Shown piece after piece: positions 1 to 10,660 of a DNA stretch of 64,000 bases. Position 1 is the first letter of the stretch, and each line of letters starts with the position of its first letter. This stretch comes from Phlebopus portentosus (lineage: Eukaryota > Basidiomycota > Agaricomycetes > Boletales > Boletinellaceae): the NCBI GenBank assembly GCA_037892935.1, contig JAYXKI010000005.1, positions 1,116,001-1,180,000 on the forward strand, read 5' to 3'. Position numbers and translations under genes: made by a program. The notes under the pieces are model-generated. The model did no database searches. It had not been told where the DNA came from and saw nothing but the letters and a program-made list of their open reading frames with translations.

Positions 1-440
1 GCCATTCACAAGAGCTGCATCTTTCTTCTTTTCCGGCTTTTCGAAAATACATTGGGCGCCGGAAAGCTGACAACGACGACAAGGCGGCTAGATAGATCGC
101 GGACTCAAGTTAGAGACGAGATGAGATGGATGTAAATCAGCACCGGGCCGACCGGAGAGGGCTGGCAGCCAGAGCGTCGGCCCTGGTCTGTCCGTCGACC
201 CGGGTAGCGCGATATAAGGCTTACCTCGCCCTCGCAGCGATTTTTACCCTTCCTGCACGCTGTGCATGCGCGTGCCCCGCGTTTTGGGATGTGGACCGAA
301 AGGGGAGTTTGGCCCTGCGCGTAATTCGAGGTGGGGGTCGTTGGAGAGTTGAGAACGGGGAATCCGTTGCTGTCTGTATTCCTGCGACGCTTGAGCAGGT
401 TGTCTGAGCCGTTTGAGAGGGCCGAGGGGGAGAGCGACAT
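1..440 (-). CDS. Zn2Cys6 transcription factor, N-terminal part (runs off the window)
   Basis: Start ATG is at 440. Exon 1 (440-225, 72 codons) is a polar leader ending in ACTACRKGKNRCEGE. An intron of 137 bp (224-88, GTAAGC...TAG) separates it from exon 2 (87 to beyond 1), which reads PPCRRCQLSGAQCIFEKPEK. Together they give the six-cysteine pattern CxxCx6C...CxxCx6C of a fungal binuclear zinc cluster, split by an intron between the third and fourth cysteines. The family binds DNA in the nucleus as a transcriptional regulator; the effector domain lies outside the window, so target genes cannot be guessed. It is transcribed away from the OsmC gene at 2214. Confidence 0.85.
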
Positions 441-2213
441 TTGGAGGGATGTTTGGCTGGAGAAGCGGAGGGCGGGACGCCGGGTAAAGAGGGAGACGGA
501 TATTCGGAAGCGAAGGCGGACAGTCGAGAGTCAGGCACACAAATCAAGGTAACCCATGACTGGTCGTCCATATGCTTAGACTCAATACATTCACTTGGGA
601 CACCGACAAACAAACGGTATTCTTCTAGTCGTTGGTGGGTTCCGCCTACCTTTGGTCTCCAGCGACATACATCCGTAAAGCCCGATAAGTTCGCTATAAA
701 TATTCCGTGTTCAATCGATTGATTGTTTCCGACATTCTTTTGTGTTATACGGCCCGCATGATGTCCTCTCTATCGATCACTCGGTGACCTACTCGAGTCC
801 TTTCCGTCGCCATTGGCAAACTCTGTCACTTCTAGGTCCTTTGTGGAACTCTTCTGTCTTCCTTCAACCAAGTCTAGAGCAACTGGAAACTATGGCTTCG
901 GTTTCATTTCGGAAACTAACTCTATTCGATCATATCTTCAGCTCACACCCTCAAGACTCATTCGGACGTGTACACCCGTGAAAGTCGGCTTCCAGTTCAT
1001 CCTCAAACATATGAACTTCACCAGTACGTGGCAATGAATAGGAAGGCCTCGCTACATCATGATGCTACGGTGGCGTCACATTAATATTCCCGTCCGTGAA
1101 TTCGTTGCTCACTCCGTCCTCATCTCCCCTTGAGCAAGGTCCAATAAGGATTTGTCGAACGCACGGTCAACTCGGGATAACGAGCAAATAGGCTCATATT
1201 TTAGCCCACTCCGAAAGAGTGTCTGCTCTTCTATCAGAACCAGAAGAAGCCCAAGCTCATATTCATGAAGATTCCTTCCTTCCTTACCTCTCTTCCTCTA
1301 AGCTCCGCTCTGGGACTGGCAATGCGACCCTCCGTCAGCGGAGCGGAGCCGGGTCCCTCATATCTCCTCGAAACAGACGTGCGTACATACAGCGCAGTCT
1401 ATTCTTAATATCAATTAGCTGGCAGAGCTGCTTTTCCCTGTTTTTTTTTGTACGAAGATCACTAGGCTTGGGAAATCTGCGTTTTGTCTCCGTTCAGGCC
1501 TTCGCCCTGTATTCCGGAATAAAATAGCAAGGCACATCAATGGATGTTTTATACCGAATTTTATGAGTCATGCTTGAAGCTAAATTCCTAAACTTTCGAT
1601 CACCGCGGATTTTACAGGCGGTTACCTGTGGTTACTCGTGGAATGGCATTGACCAAGCAATTCAGGAGTACTATATATGTAGTGTGTGATTCTTGAAATA
1701 TCGAGTACACCTGGGCGCTGTGTTGACTGTATGGTAGAAGCTCACCTCCATGTAACATTCGGATATGCTGGTATACGCTGGTAGCCCGTCTTTTTCTCCG
1801 CAATTTGAATGCTCTGCCTTGGGCATATGACCTAATATTGAATGTCTCCTTCCCGGTCCTTTCTTTTAACTTGTTCTTTTCTTGAACCATAATTGTACGA
1901 TACGTATGTACGCACTATTTAGATGCTTTTCTCAGCTTCTGTTGTTCAAATTCGAAAACGGCCATTCCCAATATTAGTAAGATCTTTCGATAATCCTCCC
2001 TGTCCTCGAGGATTTTATACACGCAAAGATCAAATCAATGTTGTGGGATAAGTGCGGGGAAAAACGCTCTAATATAATATAAATAGCAGATGTTTTGTAA
2101 TGCATTGATGGGATGACGTCGGTTTTGATGGACTGTCTACTTGTGTCAGTCGCGATGAGATAGACTCAGACTCGTTGTCGCCAGTCACCAGTGAACAGGG
2201 AACGGTGCCCAAA
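441..2213. other. Intergenic, divergent promoter region
   Basis: About 1.8 kb between the zinc-cluster gene (leftward) and the OsmC gene (rightward). No coding stretch is convincing in any frame. There is an AT-rich TATA-like stretch around 2071-2085, some 130 bp before the OsmC start codon, and another at about 691-702. Nothing else recognised. Confidence 0.5.
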
Positions 2214-3373
2214 ATGCTTAGGGTCGCGATCAAGCAATCCCAGCGCCTCGCTCCCCTCTCGAAGCCCCGCGTCTCAATTGCGGCGCCGCTATGCTTCCAG
2301 CAACGTACCATCATCACCCTCGCCGAGAAGAAAGTGAGTACCGTGCCATACCCCCATCTCTACCAGAGCTTCTCAAACATGGGTCCTCTCACCTCATGCG
2401 ATTAGTACACCGCCGAAGCACTCGCAGAAGGTGCTGGGCGTAATGGGTCTGTCAAGTCTTTAGGCGACGCAGAGGCTCCGCTTGCTTTGAAACTATCGAC
2501 GCCGAAGACTCTTGGTGGGCCGGGTGACGGACAGAATCCGGAGCAACTATTTGCCATGGGCTATGCTTGTATGTCTTTAGTTTGCACATCATTACTTTTG
2601 CCATGTCTAACGGACTCCCTCATTCGTAAAACCATCTATCAACTTAATATCTGTATTTCACTGTCGACTTCCAAACTTCCGCTCCGACTCTGTCAACGCT
2701 TTCGTGCCGAACACGGAACTTAATTACCGACTCTTGTGAATGCTGCGAATCGCATATCGCAATCGAATTCCGACATTGAACTGATACTGGATCCATATAT
2801 TTTTGGAATCGCACGAACCCACGGTGCGACGACGTCCGGCTCGCCTGGATGCCGTCGAATCCTCTCGATATCACCCTCAACGCCTACCGCGATGGCTTGT
2901 CCTCTTGATTTCTAATACCTTCTTCTCAATGACGTCCGCTGTCGTGCATTTCTATTCCTATCTCTCTTCGCAACCTTCCTTTTCGTCCTTCATTTTCACG
3001 TTCTTCTCTTCTTCACCATTGAATGATGGTTATCGGCCGTAAAAAATTTAGCTTGCTTCCTCGGCGCACTGCAGCTCGTAGCAGCAAAAGCCGGCAAGAA
3101 AGAAGCAGCCGCGAAAGCTAAAATCCACACCGCCGTGCATCTCGGTGTCCCAGAGGGTATGGAAGGCTTTGGCGTCAACGTGGACATCAAAGTTCAGGGT
3201 GTCGACGACGAGGCTCTTATCCAAGCTGCTCATGAGGTCCGTAGCATTCTGTCTCAATTCACGACTAGACGAGAAGTTTATCGTGTTCTAATTATGCTTG
3301 CTTCGATTTCTAGTTCTGCCCGTATAGTCGGGTTATGCGGCACGGTGCCAAAGTAACGGTGTCAAAGGCTTAG
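2214..3373 (+). CDS. OsmC/Ohr-type organic hydroperoxide reductase, probably mitochondrial
   Basis: Four exons: 2214-2333, 2406-2568, 3052-3236 and 3314-3373, giving 175 residues. The N-terminal 38 residues are basic and hydroxylated, like a mitochondrial presequence. The body carries the Ohr signatures FAMGYASCFLGAL (Cys about 96) and CPYSRVMRHGAKVTV (Cys about 158), the two redox-active cysteines of this family, which reduces organic hydroperoxides with a dithiol donor. Length and cysteine spacing match Ohr rather than the longer OsmC. The second intron (2569-3051, 483 bp) is far longer than the rest of the window's introns; I found no exon inside it, and the protein is continuous across it. 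Mitochondrial targeting is inference from composition. Confidence 0.88.
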
Positions 3374-3542
3374 AACTCGAAAAGCATACGCATAGATAGC
3401 GGAAAAACTCTCAATTGTACTATTATTACTTTAAGAGAATGCATAGTCGTAATGCGGAGCTTGCTACATAAAGTTACAGAATGTTTCGTCTCAGGAAGTG
3501 AGAAAGGAATGATGTCTCAATAAAAAGTTCAAGAAAAACTCC

Positions 3543-5448
3543 TCAAAGCTGTGCACGCTGCCAGGCCTGCTCGACACCATCGGCTGCCTCGAGGTAGTAC
3601 ATCAAGTCACTTGTGAGGAACTCACTCAACCAGGCCTTCCGTACCTGCGCTTTCAGGTACTCGCTCGTGATTTTGAGGTGCTCCTCGGTTACGCCTCCAA
3701 CGAGCCTAGGGATTGTTGGTGCGACCTCCGAGATGATTGCGTCAATGAGTGCGGGTGTCACGGGCTGGCCTGATTCCAGACGGGCGCCGTAGTGGCACCA
3801 TTGCCAGAGTTGCGCACGAGCGATTTCTGCAGTTGCTGCGTCCTCCATGAGGCTGTTGAGCGGAATGCAGCCGTTTCCGCTGACCCAGCCGGAGCAGTAT
3901 GCGAGTGCAGCGCTGACGTTGCTCTTCACACCGTCAGCAGTAATTGCACCCTTCACCTTCGAATTCAACAGATCAGCAGCTGCAACCTGGAATTCCTCGC
4001 GGCGAACGTGGTACTAGGCGCAATTGTCAGGAAAGAGGCCAATGAGAAAGTATGAAACAACGTACCTGGTTCGGGCCCGGCATATACTCATTGAAGACAG
4101 ACATCGCAATTTCGTTAATCAAGGGATGGGCAATCCATGTACCGTCATGGCCATAAGTGACTTCGCGAACTTTGTCAGCTCTGACTTTGCCCATCGCAGT
4201 CTCGTTCGCTTGAACATCGCCTTTAATAGGGATCTGTGCCGACATTCCACCCATGGCAGCGACTTTTCGTCTAAGTGGAGCAGTTCAACGTGAGATCAAG
4301 GGGAAATATATCTCCAGTGCTCACTTATGGCAAGTCTTAATCAAGAGTCGGACGTATGAGTCCATGAAACCGACTTCCATTGTCACGTCCTTTCTGTCAG
4401 GAAGTACAGCACTGCGGTCAGCCCTGCGCCTCTTGATGAAGGAGAAGATATAGTCCTAATGGATGAATTGTTAGTTACTCATCGGATTCGCATGAAATAA
4501 CCGCCTTACCCAGCGACCGCAGTTCAATCCAGACGAATGGGTCCTCAGTTCGAACAGAATCTCCTCCATTTGGAATGCCGCAGGAAGCGTCTCAATCAAC
4601 ACCGTAGCACGAATGGTGCCGTAAGGCAGTCCAATATATGACTGAGAAAAGCAGAAGATGTCGTTCCAAAGACGCGCCTCGAGGTAGTGTTCCATCTTCG
4701 GAAGATAGAAGTAAGGGCCGGAGCCGCGAGCAACGAGTTCCTTTGCGTTGTGGAAGAAGTAGAGAGCGAAGTCAAAAATGGAGGCGGATACTGGCTTGTT
4801 GTCGATCGTTACGCGAGCTTCATTCAGATGCCATCCTCGCGGACTACAGCCAAGGAATTAGAAAAGGTAAAACAGCATAGTCATGAGTAGCACTCACCGA
4901 ACAATGAGAACTGCCGGCTTCTCCTTGAGCTTGTATTGCTTTCCATTGACTTCAAAGTCGATTTGCCTGCGGATTGCATCGCGCAAGTTGACTTGGCCGT
5001 TAACCAAGTTTGCGAACGTCGGAGAGCATGAATCTGGGAGAATGACGTCATAAGTTAGAATTGCGATCGGAAAAGGCAAGTCAGCTGGACAGGAAAACCG
5101 ACCTTCGAAATCCGCCATGAAAGTCTTCGTGCCACTGTTGAGCGCATTGATGACCATCTTGCGGTCAGGAGGCCCAGTGATCTCCACCCGCCTGTCTTCC
5201 AGTCCTGGGGCTGGAGGGGCACAGAGCCATGTTGGGTCGGCGCGAATGTTAGCGGTCTCGGGCGGAAACTCGAGAGGAATGCCTGAGTCAAGTCTCTGCT
5301 GCGCAATCTCTCGCGCGATAAGCAGGTCCTGACGGGTCGACTCGAATGACCTGTGCAGCGCAGCGAGGAAAGTGAGTGCCTCCTCCGTCAAGATCTCCGA
5401 GATAGCGCTGCTCGGGTTCTTAGCTTGAATCTGAACGCCAGCAACCAT
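3543..5448 (-). CDS. MLS1: Malate synthase (glyoxylate cycle)
   Basis: Six exons (5448-5103, 5033-4898, 4843-4510, 4455-4325, 4270-4066, 4013-3543) sum to 541 codons, so 540 residues, the usual length for fungal malate synthase A. It condenses glyoxylate with acetyl-CoA to malate in the glyoxylate bypass. Recognisable family blocks are [31 protein letters not shown] and [15 protein letters not shown]. All introns are 52-69 bp. The protein ends in AQL. Peroxisomal malate synthases normally end in a canonical PTS1 such as SKL or ARL, so peroxisomal import by this tail is uncertain. Start ATG at 5448 opens directly on the conserved N-terminal region. Gene identity is firm; location is not. Confidence 0.96.
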
Positions 5449-5926
5449 TGTTTTTAGCTGAAGAGTGCTGAGTATAAGTTGTTATGTTTTGGTCTGTACT
5501 TTTGAAGATGTCGTTAGTGACGGAAAGACGGAGAAGTGTTTGAGACTGCAGCATAATCCATTGGCGCGTTTATATCTCAAAAAACGGACAAACTGGACGG
5601 CGCCCCGTCTTCCCTTGGTATGCGGCACGTGCGCGAACTCGGGATCCGCAGGAATCTCCCTTTCCGCCATGCTTACCTCACCGACGCTCGATTTCTAACG
5701 TCCCGAATGACTTACCATATAATAATGTCTCAGATAATCTGGATACAATATACCGACCCTTTTATCTTCCTTCCGTCGAGTTTCTGAGTTCAAAGAATTC
5801 AAACAGCACCTTGCATATTCCCGTCATGCGGGATAGGCGAGATGGACTCCTTTTAGAACAGCTTAAAAACACATGTCCTGAAAATAGGTTTTGCCCACAT
5901 CCAATTACATGATGAAATACACTGCT
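5449..5926. promoter_or_regulatory. Upstream region of malate synthase
   Basis: 478 bp between the malate synthase start codon and the GET1 stop codon, both genes being on the minus strand. It must hold the malate synthase promoter and the GET1 3' end. I saw no specific operator that I could defend. Confidence 0.4.
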
Positions 5927-6751
5927 TTACTGCTCCTTTTTGGCTTTCTCCCCTTCCTGTTCCGTCGGAATGCCTAGACAGTAATCCGAAAAGTCAGTAC
6001 AACATATCGGGGGAATCGGGACAGTGCGACGTACTCGTCACCGTCAGATCCCTCACGGTCCGCTCGCCAACCTTGATCACTCGTCGGCACACCATCTGCC
6101 ATGCTCCGCAGCTCACCGAGCCTAGAACGGGTCTTGTCAGCAACTTCCACTATTCAGAAGACGGAGTTTACCGCACCAGACGGAGCAAATGGGAGGGACA
6201 AAAACCACGCTGCCGGCCCAAGCCAGCCGGGCGGCAAGTAAAACACAGCCGACTTCCGGTACCACCATCCTATCACGAATTGTACTCCAGTCGTGAGCAA
6301 CCAGATAAAGGTATTGAACTTAAGCTTGTAGGCGTTCCGTGCGGAACCTAACTCGCTATCTACGGAAAAACCACGATAGAATATGTCAGGCAAATGAACT
6401 TCTTTCAAAGACTTTGAAAGAAGACGCACTGAGCTGCTCCAGCTCTGCAAGGCCCTTGTCTACCCGTCGTCTCAGCTTCGCCCACTTGGCGAACTGGTCT
6501 TGCGAACTTGTTTGTAGCAGTTCGGCTTTCGCTGTTAAGATTTCATTCTTGAGCGCCCTCTGCTGGGCGACCTTGGATGCGTAAAATATTCGCAGGTGGA
6601 TTGAGTAAGCCTTTCAAGACGAAGATTAGGTCCTTTTTAATCCTTCTCGTTGACTATGTTCACGCACCAGCTCAGAGAGGACGGACTGGCCGATCCATTG
6701 GATAAGCTCGGCGAAAAGGACAAGAAGAAAAATGGTCAATGCAAGAGTCAT
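5927..6751 (-). CDS. GET1: GET1/WRB-like ER receptor subunit for tail-anchored protein insertion
   Basis: Five exons (6751-6668, 6610-6430, 6359-6177, 6121-6035, 5973-5927) give 193 residues. The layout is that of Get1: a first membrane segment (residues about 2-18, [14 protein letters not shown]), a cytosolic coiled coil with the family block [17 protein letters not shown], then [20 protein letters not shown] and a third segment around [20 protein letters not shown]. The C-terminal tail ends in a charged KAKKEQ. With Get2/CAML, Get1 forms the ER membrane receptor that takes tail-anchored proteins from the Get3 ATPase. No key region is missing and the length is normal. Confidence 0.93.
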
Positions 6752-6956
6752 GGAAAGAAACTGGCGTGTTTAGTGACACGCAAGAGCTGTGGACGTGACG
6801 CGCGTTTTGAACGCGAATTCTTGCCACGTGGTATTCCATAAGGGAGGGATCTGATCGTTCAATGTTTGTGTCTGCACACCTCCGCAGAACTAGTAATGGG
6901 ACCATTCATGATCGTAAAATGCCTCGTCACATTGAATCCAGTATTATAATATCAAA

Positions 6957-7943
6957 TCAAAACCACGATTCAGTAACCCTGCTGTGTCCTTTACCAAATC
7001 CCCAACCATTGTCAGAAAACAAATTTCCATTGCTGCCGCAGTCGCAACTTGACGCGCCCTTAGCAACTCCTTCTGGAACTTCCGCAGCCTCTTCATCCTC
7101 CCACATGTCTCCTGAAACGGACATCTGGTCCTTGGTCTGCTGAGTGGCAAAAAATATCTCATCAATCGTACTTCTCGCTACCGCTTGCTTTCGCATCTCA
7201 TTAGGTTTGGAAGCGGCAGCGGCCACCCTTTCACGGACCTGCCCCATCTTGATTGAAAACTCCAGACCAAGTTTCCAACCATCCTCAACTGAAAGCGGTT
7301 TGGTTCTGATAGCAAGCTCGCAGTACGCGTCGGCATACCAGTCCTTTATTTCGTAATCGTGTGCAAGCTTGATCTTGTCGGCACACGGGATCGTGGGCCA
7401 TAAATCTTTCCGAATTCGATTCTTGATAATGAGGTTAATTCGCTCGAAGTCCCACATATGCGTTACTTTGAGAAGCGATGTACATTGCTCCAGAGTCAAC
7501 GAAGAAGAGATGTCTTTGGATCGCCTGGTGATCTCTCGATGTGAGTGATACACAAAGAGGGGGGGGAAGAGCTCACGGAGGATACAACAATTTCAGGAGT
7601 AGTTTGAAAACGTCCCTCGACACTGAATCCAAGAGGATCGGATTATTGTCGCTTTCACCTTCCACGTTTTCTTTTCCCCCGACCGGAGGCAATCCAAACA
7701 TATCGTGGAAAACGGTGGATTGCTGTTCGAGCTCATGTCTGGGCACTCGAAATAGGCAATTCTCGACCTATCGAAATACTGCTGTCAGGCTAAAACAACT
7801 TCTGAAGGGAGACAAATCACCTTGAATGTTACGAAGTTGAAGTAAAACTCGTCATCCTTGCAAACCTCTGCGCTTCCGACGGAAAGTTCATCATTCAAAG
7901 TGGCAGAGCTCTCTGGAGGGATTTCTGGTGACTTAGTAGCCAT
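6957..7943 (-). CDS. BTB/POZ-domain protein, copy 1
   Basis: Three exons (7943-7821, 7767-7577, 7524-6957) give 293 residues. The N-terminal half is a BTB fold typical of basidiomycete lineage-expanded families: DDEFYFNFVTFKVENCLFRVPRH, then FHDMFGLPP, then FKLLLKLLYPP. The C-terminal half carries the helical block LTLEQCTSLLKVTHMWDFERI...DKIKLAHDYEIKDW and a charged, low-complexity end. BTB domains dimerise or recruit cullin-3; no second functional domain is seen here, so the role is unknown. It is one of three related genes in tandem on the same strand; exon 2 is exactly 191 bp here and in the next copy. The exon 3 acceptor was chosen because it keeps frame and aligns with copy 2. Confidence 0.85.
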
Positions 7944-8328
7944 CGTCTGGAAGCGAAACAGGTTACAGGCTGCAAGCGATGAATGCGGCTGAAGGCTTAT
8001 ATAAATACTTCGCGGTCAGGTGCGTTTAAGTTTGGAACATGCAGTTTAGGTGCGTTACTGGCATGTCAAGACGTCGAATTGTGATTCATAGATGCACTAG
8101 ACAGATTCTCTGCTGCTTCAGGGAGCCCAAACAATTTTGTCATTTCGAACATCTCGGGCTCGCATCGAGCAGTTTTATTACTTTAGCGGCAGAAGTCTTG
8201 ATTCAAAGCTCGCAATATGTGCATCAGTCCTCATGAGTATCTTTGAAATCGCCATAGCCTTCCCGTACAGAAAGACATTCTAAGCTACTGCCTCGTCAAC
8301 CCTTTAATGCCGTCTGCCTTTCTTCTTC

Positions 8329-9173
8329 TTATCCATTTGACGACGTGAAAGATATTGGTACTGGCATGAGGTGCTGAGAAACTCCCTCCCGTGCAGTTGG
8401 TTCCCTCGTGACAGATGGCGCACCCGTACCAAAGCCGCTTGAATGGGTCGGAGCACGGGCGACTTTCTCTCGAACCTTGGCTATCTTCGCGGCTAGATCA
8501 AAACCTAGCTTCTGCATCTCTTCGACCGAAAGTGGCTCTTCCCGTATGACGGTTTCGTAGTAAGCATCAAAGTACCAATCCTCTACCTCGTACTCAAGTG
8601 CTAGGGTGATTTTGTCTACGCTCGGAATAGTGGGCCAGAGCGTAGTCCGAATACGATCCTTGGCAATACGTCGGACATTGTCAAAGCCCCACATGCGCGT
8701 CAAGTCGAAAATTGCTGTGCACTGTCCCAGAGTCAACGGAACCTCAGTGTCCGTCATCATCCTGCAATACCTGTTGAGCAAGATAAATTATTATTTCCTG
8801 TTAACTCACGGCATGTACAGAAACGTGAGCAGTAGCTTGAAATCTTCTTTCGCTACCATATCCAGACAAATCGGATTTTCGTCGCTAGTGCCTTCAGCGA
8901 CAGTGCCGTCATTGGGGGTGGGCATAGAGAACATATTCCGGAAAACGTGTGAGTGCTCTTCGAGCTTGTGCTTAAGGACGCGAAACAAGCAATCCTCGAC
9001 CTAGAAAATGTATCAAGTTTCTTCAGAAGGCAATTTATCGGTATCATAGCATAAATTGCCTTGAAAGTCACGAGAGTGAAGTAGAACATGTCATCTCGAT
9101 GGACAATTGCGCTTGATATGTCTGAGCAGGTTGCAAGATCTTCTGGAGGTACAGTTGGCGAGTCTGACTCCAT
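8329..9173 (-). CDS. BTB/POZ-domain protein, copy 2
   Basis: Three exons (9173-9060, 9000-8810, 8761-8329) give 245 residues. The arrangement repeats copy 1: DDMFYFTLVTFK / VEDCLFRVLKH, FRNMFSMPTP, FKLLLTFLYMP, then LTLGQCTAIFDLTRMWGFDNV and DKITLALEYEVEDW. The first intron begins with GC rather than GT (9059-9058), at the exact place where copy 1 has a normal GT donor; no nearby GT would keep the conserved VTFK/VED junction. The donor lies inside a perfect 10-bp inverted repeat. A 385-bp gene-free stretch (7944-8328) separates it from copy 1. Function beyond a BTB interaction domain is unknown. Confidence 0.82.
9029..9060 (-). repeat. Perfect 10-bp inverted repeat spanning the GC splice donor
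   Basis: Forward bases 9029-9038 and 9051-9060 are perfect reverse complements with a 12-nt loop. On the transcript the stem would contain the last exon base and the GC donor of intron 1 of BTB copy 2, so it could mask the donor. The repeat is seen directly; any effect on splicing is inference. Confidence 0.7.
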
Positions 9174-9728
9174 GGGTAGATGGATTGCAAAGGCTTTGCA
9201 ACCAACCTTGGCCGGATATAAAAGGATCTCAAAGAATCAGGTGCTCAACAACACGCGGCCTCCATGCGTTATCAGCATGTACCAAAACCTCGAGTACCAA
9301 TTCACGTTAATAACTATTCTCGAGTCGGAAGTTATCACTATCGTTCCATGTAATCATACGGCGCAGAATTTCAACGAAATACACCAGCATCTTGGTTGGA
9401 CACACAAGAAGGGAATGATAAGCACGAAACACGAATCACAAGCTTCGAAGGAACCCTCAATCGTACCGTACATATGCGTTCTACCTGAACAAAGATCCAA
9501 GCGGACTGGTCATTGAGAATCAGAGGGGGACATCCCAAGCACCCCAAGTCCCCAGGCATGTCCTCGGTTTCTTTGGAGCACCTGGTACATCGAATATTTC
9601 ACATCCGTCATCAACTTCTTCGATTAGCGGTTGCCTGCAGGATGACTTCCTGCAACCAGATGGAATGTCGTTGTGATGGCCCGACTCACATCGCCGGGTC
9701 CCCCCATGGCCAGTTTTAAAATGTGTCA

Positions 9729-10389
9729 CTATTTTTTCCATCTTCTGCTCTCGATAGCGTGATATCGCGATGCGTCCACCCATCCAAGTTCTTCCACTTC
9801 GTCATTTGTCAGCATCTCTTTTCGATCGACCAGTTCTGAATAGGCCTTTGGAACCCATCCTGGTATATCGTACTTTCGGGCGATGTGAAGTCTTCGGAAT
9901 GCATTCCAATCAGATGTGTTCAGCTTTTGATTGCCTGCTCTCTAGCGCAACGAAGCCCCACATATGTGATAGTTCTAACACCGACATCCATTCATCTTGT
10001 GATAAGCTCAACAGCTCATGATATTGTCTGGATGAGTTCATTTAATCGGGTTTAAGAGCATGTGTACTGGACTCACCGAGCATGCAACGCTTTCAAGAAT
10101 GGCCGAAAATCTACGACTCGAATTCCTTCCAGGTGCAATGGGTGCACTTCATCCACACCGTCACGTTTCATACCTTCCGATACTGGTAGATCGAACATGC
10201 CGGAAAACACCTCAGATTCGCGTATGAAAGGCTCTCGAAAGACCCTGAATAGAGAGTCCTCGACCTATTGGGATAACATGAGCCCCCCCCCCCCCCACGG
10301 CTCGAATGGTGCATGCGTGGACATACCCGAAATACAATCAAGGCGTAGAAGAATTCGTCATCTCTGCACAATTCATTGACAGAGTTCAT
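9729..10389 (-). pseudogene. Decayed third BTB-domain gene
   Basis: Reading leftward from a possible ATG at 10389: RDDEFFYALIVFR, an intron containing a run of 14 C on the plus strand (about 10281-10296), VEDSLFRVFRE...VFSGMFDLPVSEG, another intron, then QYHELLSLSQDEWMSVLEL and SHMWGFVA. After that the reading frame breaks twice within about 40 bases (around REQAIKS and LNTSDWNAF) before continuing as RRLHIARKYDIPGWVPKAY to a stop at 9729-9731. The same domain order as the two intact copies and the two frame breaks make a pseudogene the simplest reading. An unusual intron could hide one break but not both. Upstream, 9174-9728 contains nothing else I recognise. Confidence 0.72.
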
Positions 10390-10660
10390 AGCCTGAGAAC
10401 GCAGACGGGGCGGCACGCAGGCTACTGGCAAGTGGCACTTTCGGAAAGTTATACATGGTGACAGATCTGCCTCCGTGTGAGTCGTGTGACCTTCCGAAAT
10501 AGGGCAGTGGGAAAGGCGCCAGAAGCCGGTATTTCAGTACCGCAATTAGTGCTGAGCATTGCCGCAGCTTCAATGGCAACAGATTGATTCAAAATTGGCT
10601 TAGGAAACATTAGTATGTACGTGTATTCTAATCGTAAAAATACTGGGGCTGCACGATCAA

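Noticed and set aside
10281..10296. Run of C on the plus strand as a functional element
   Set aside because: A homopolymer inside the intron of a pseudogene; slippage is enough to explain it, and its length may be a sequencing estimate.
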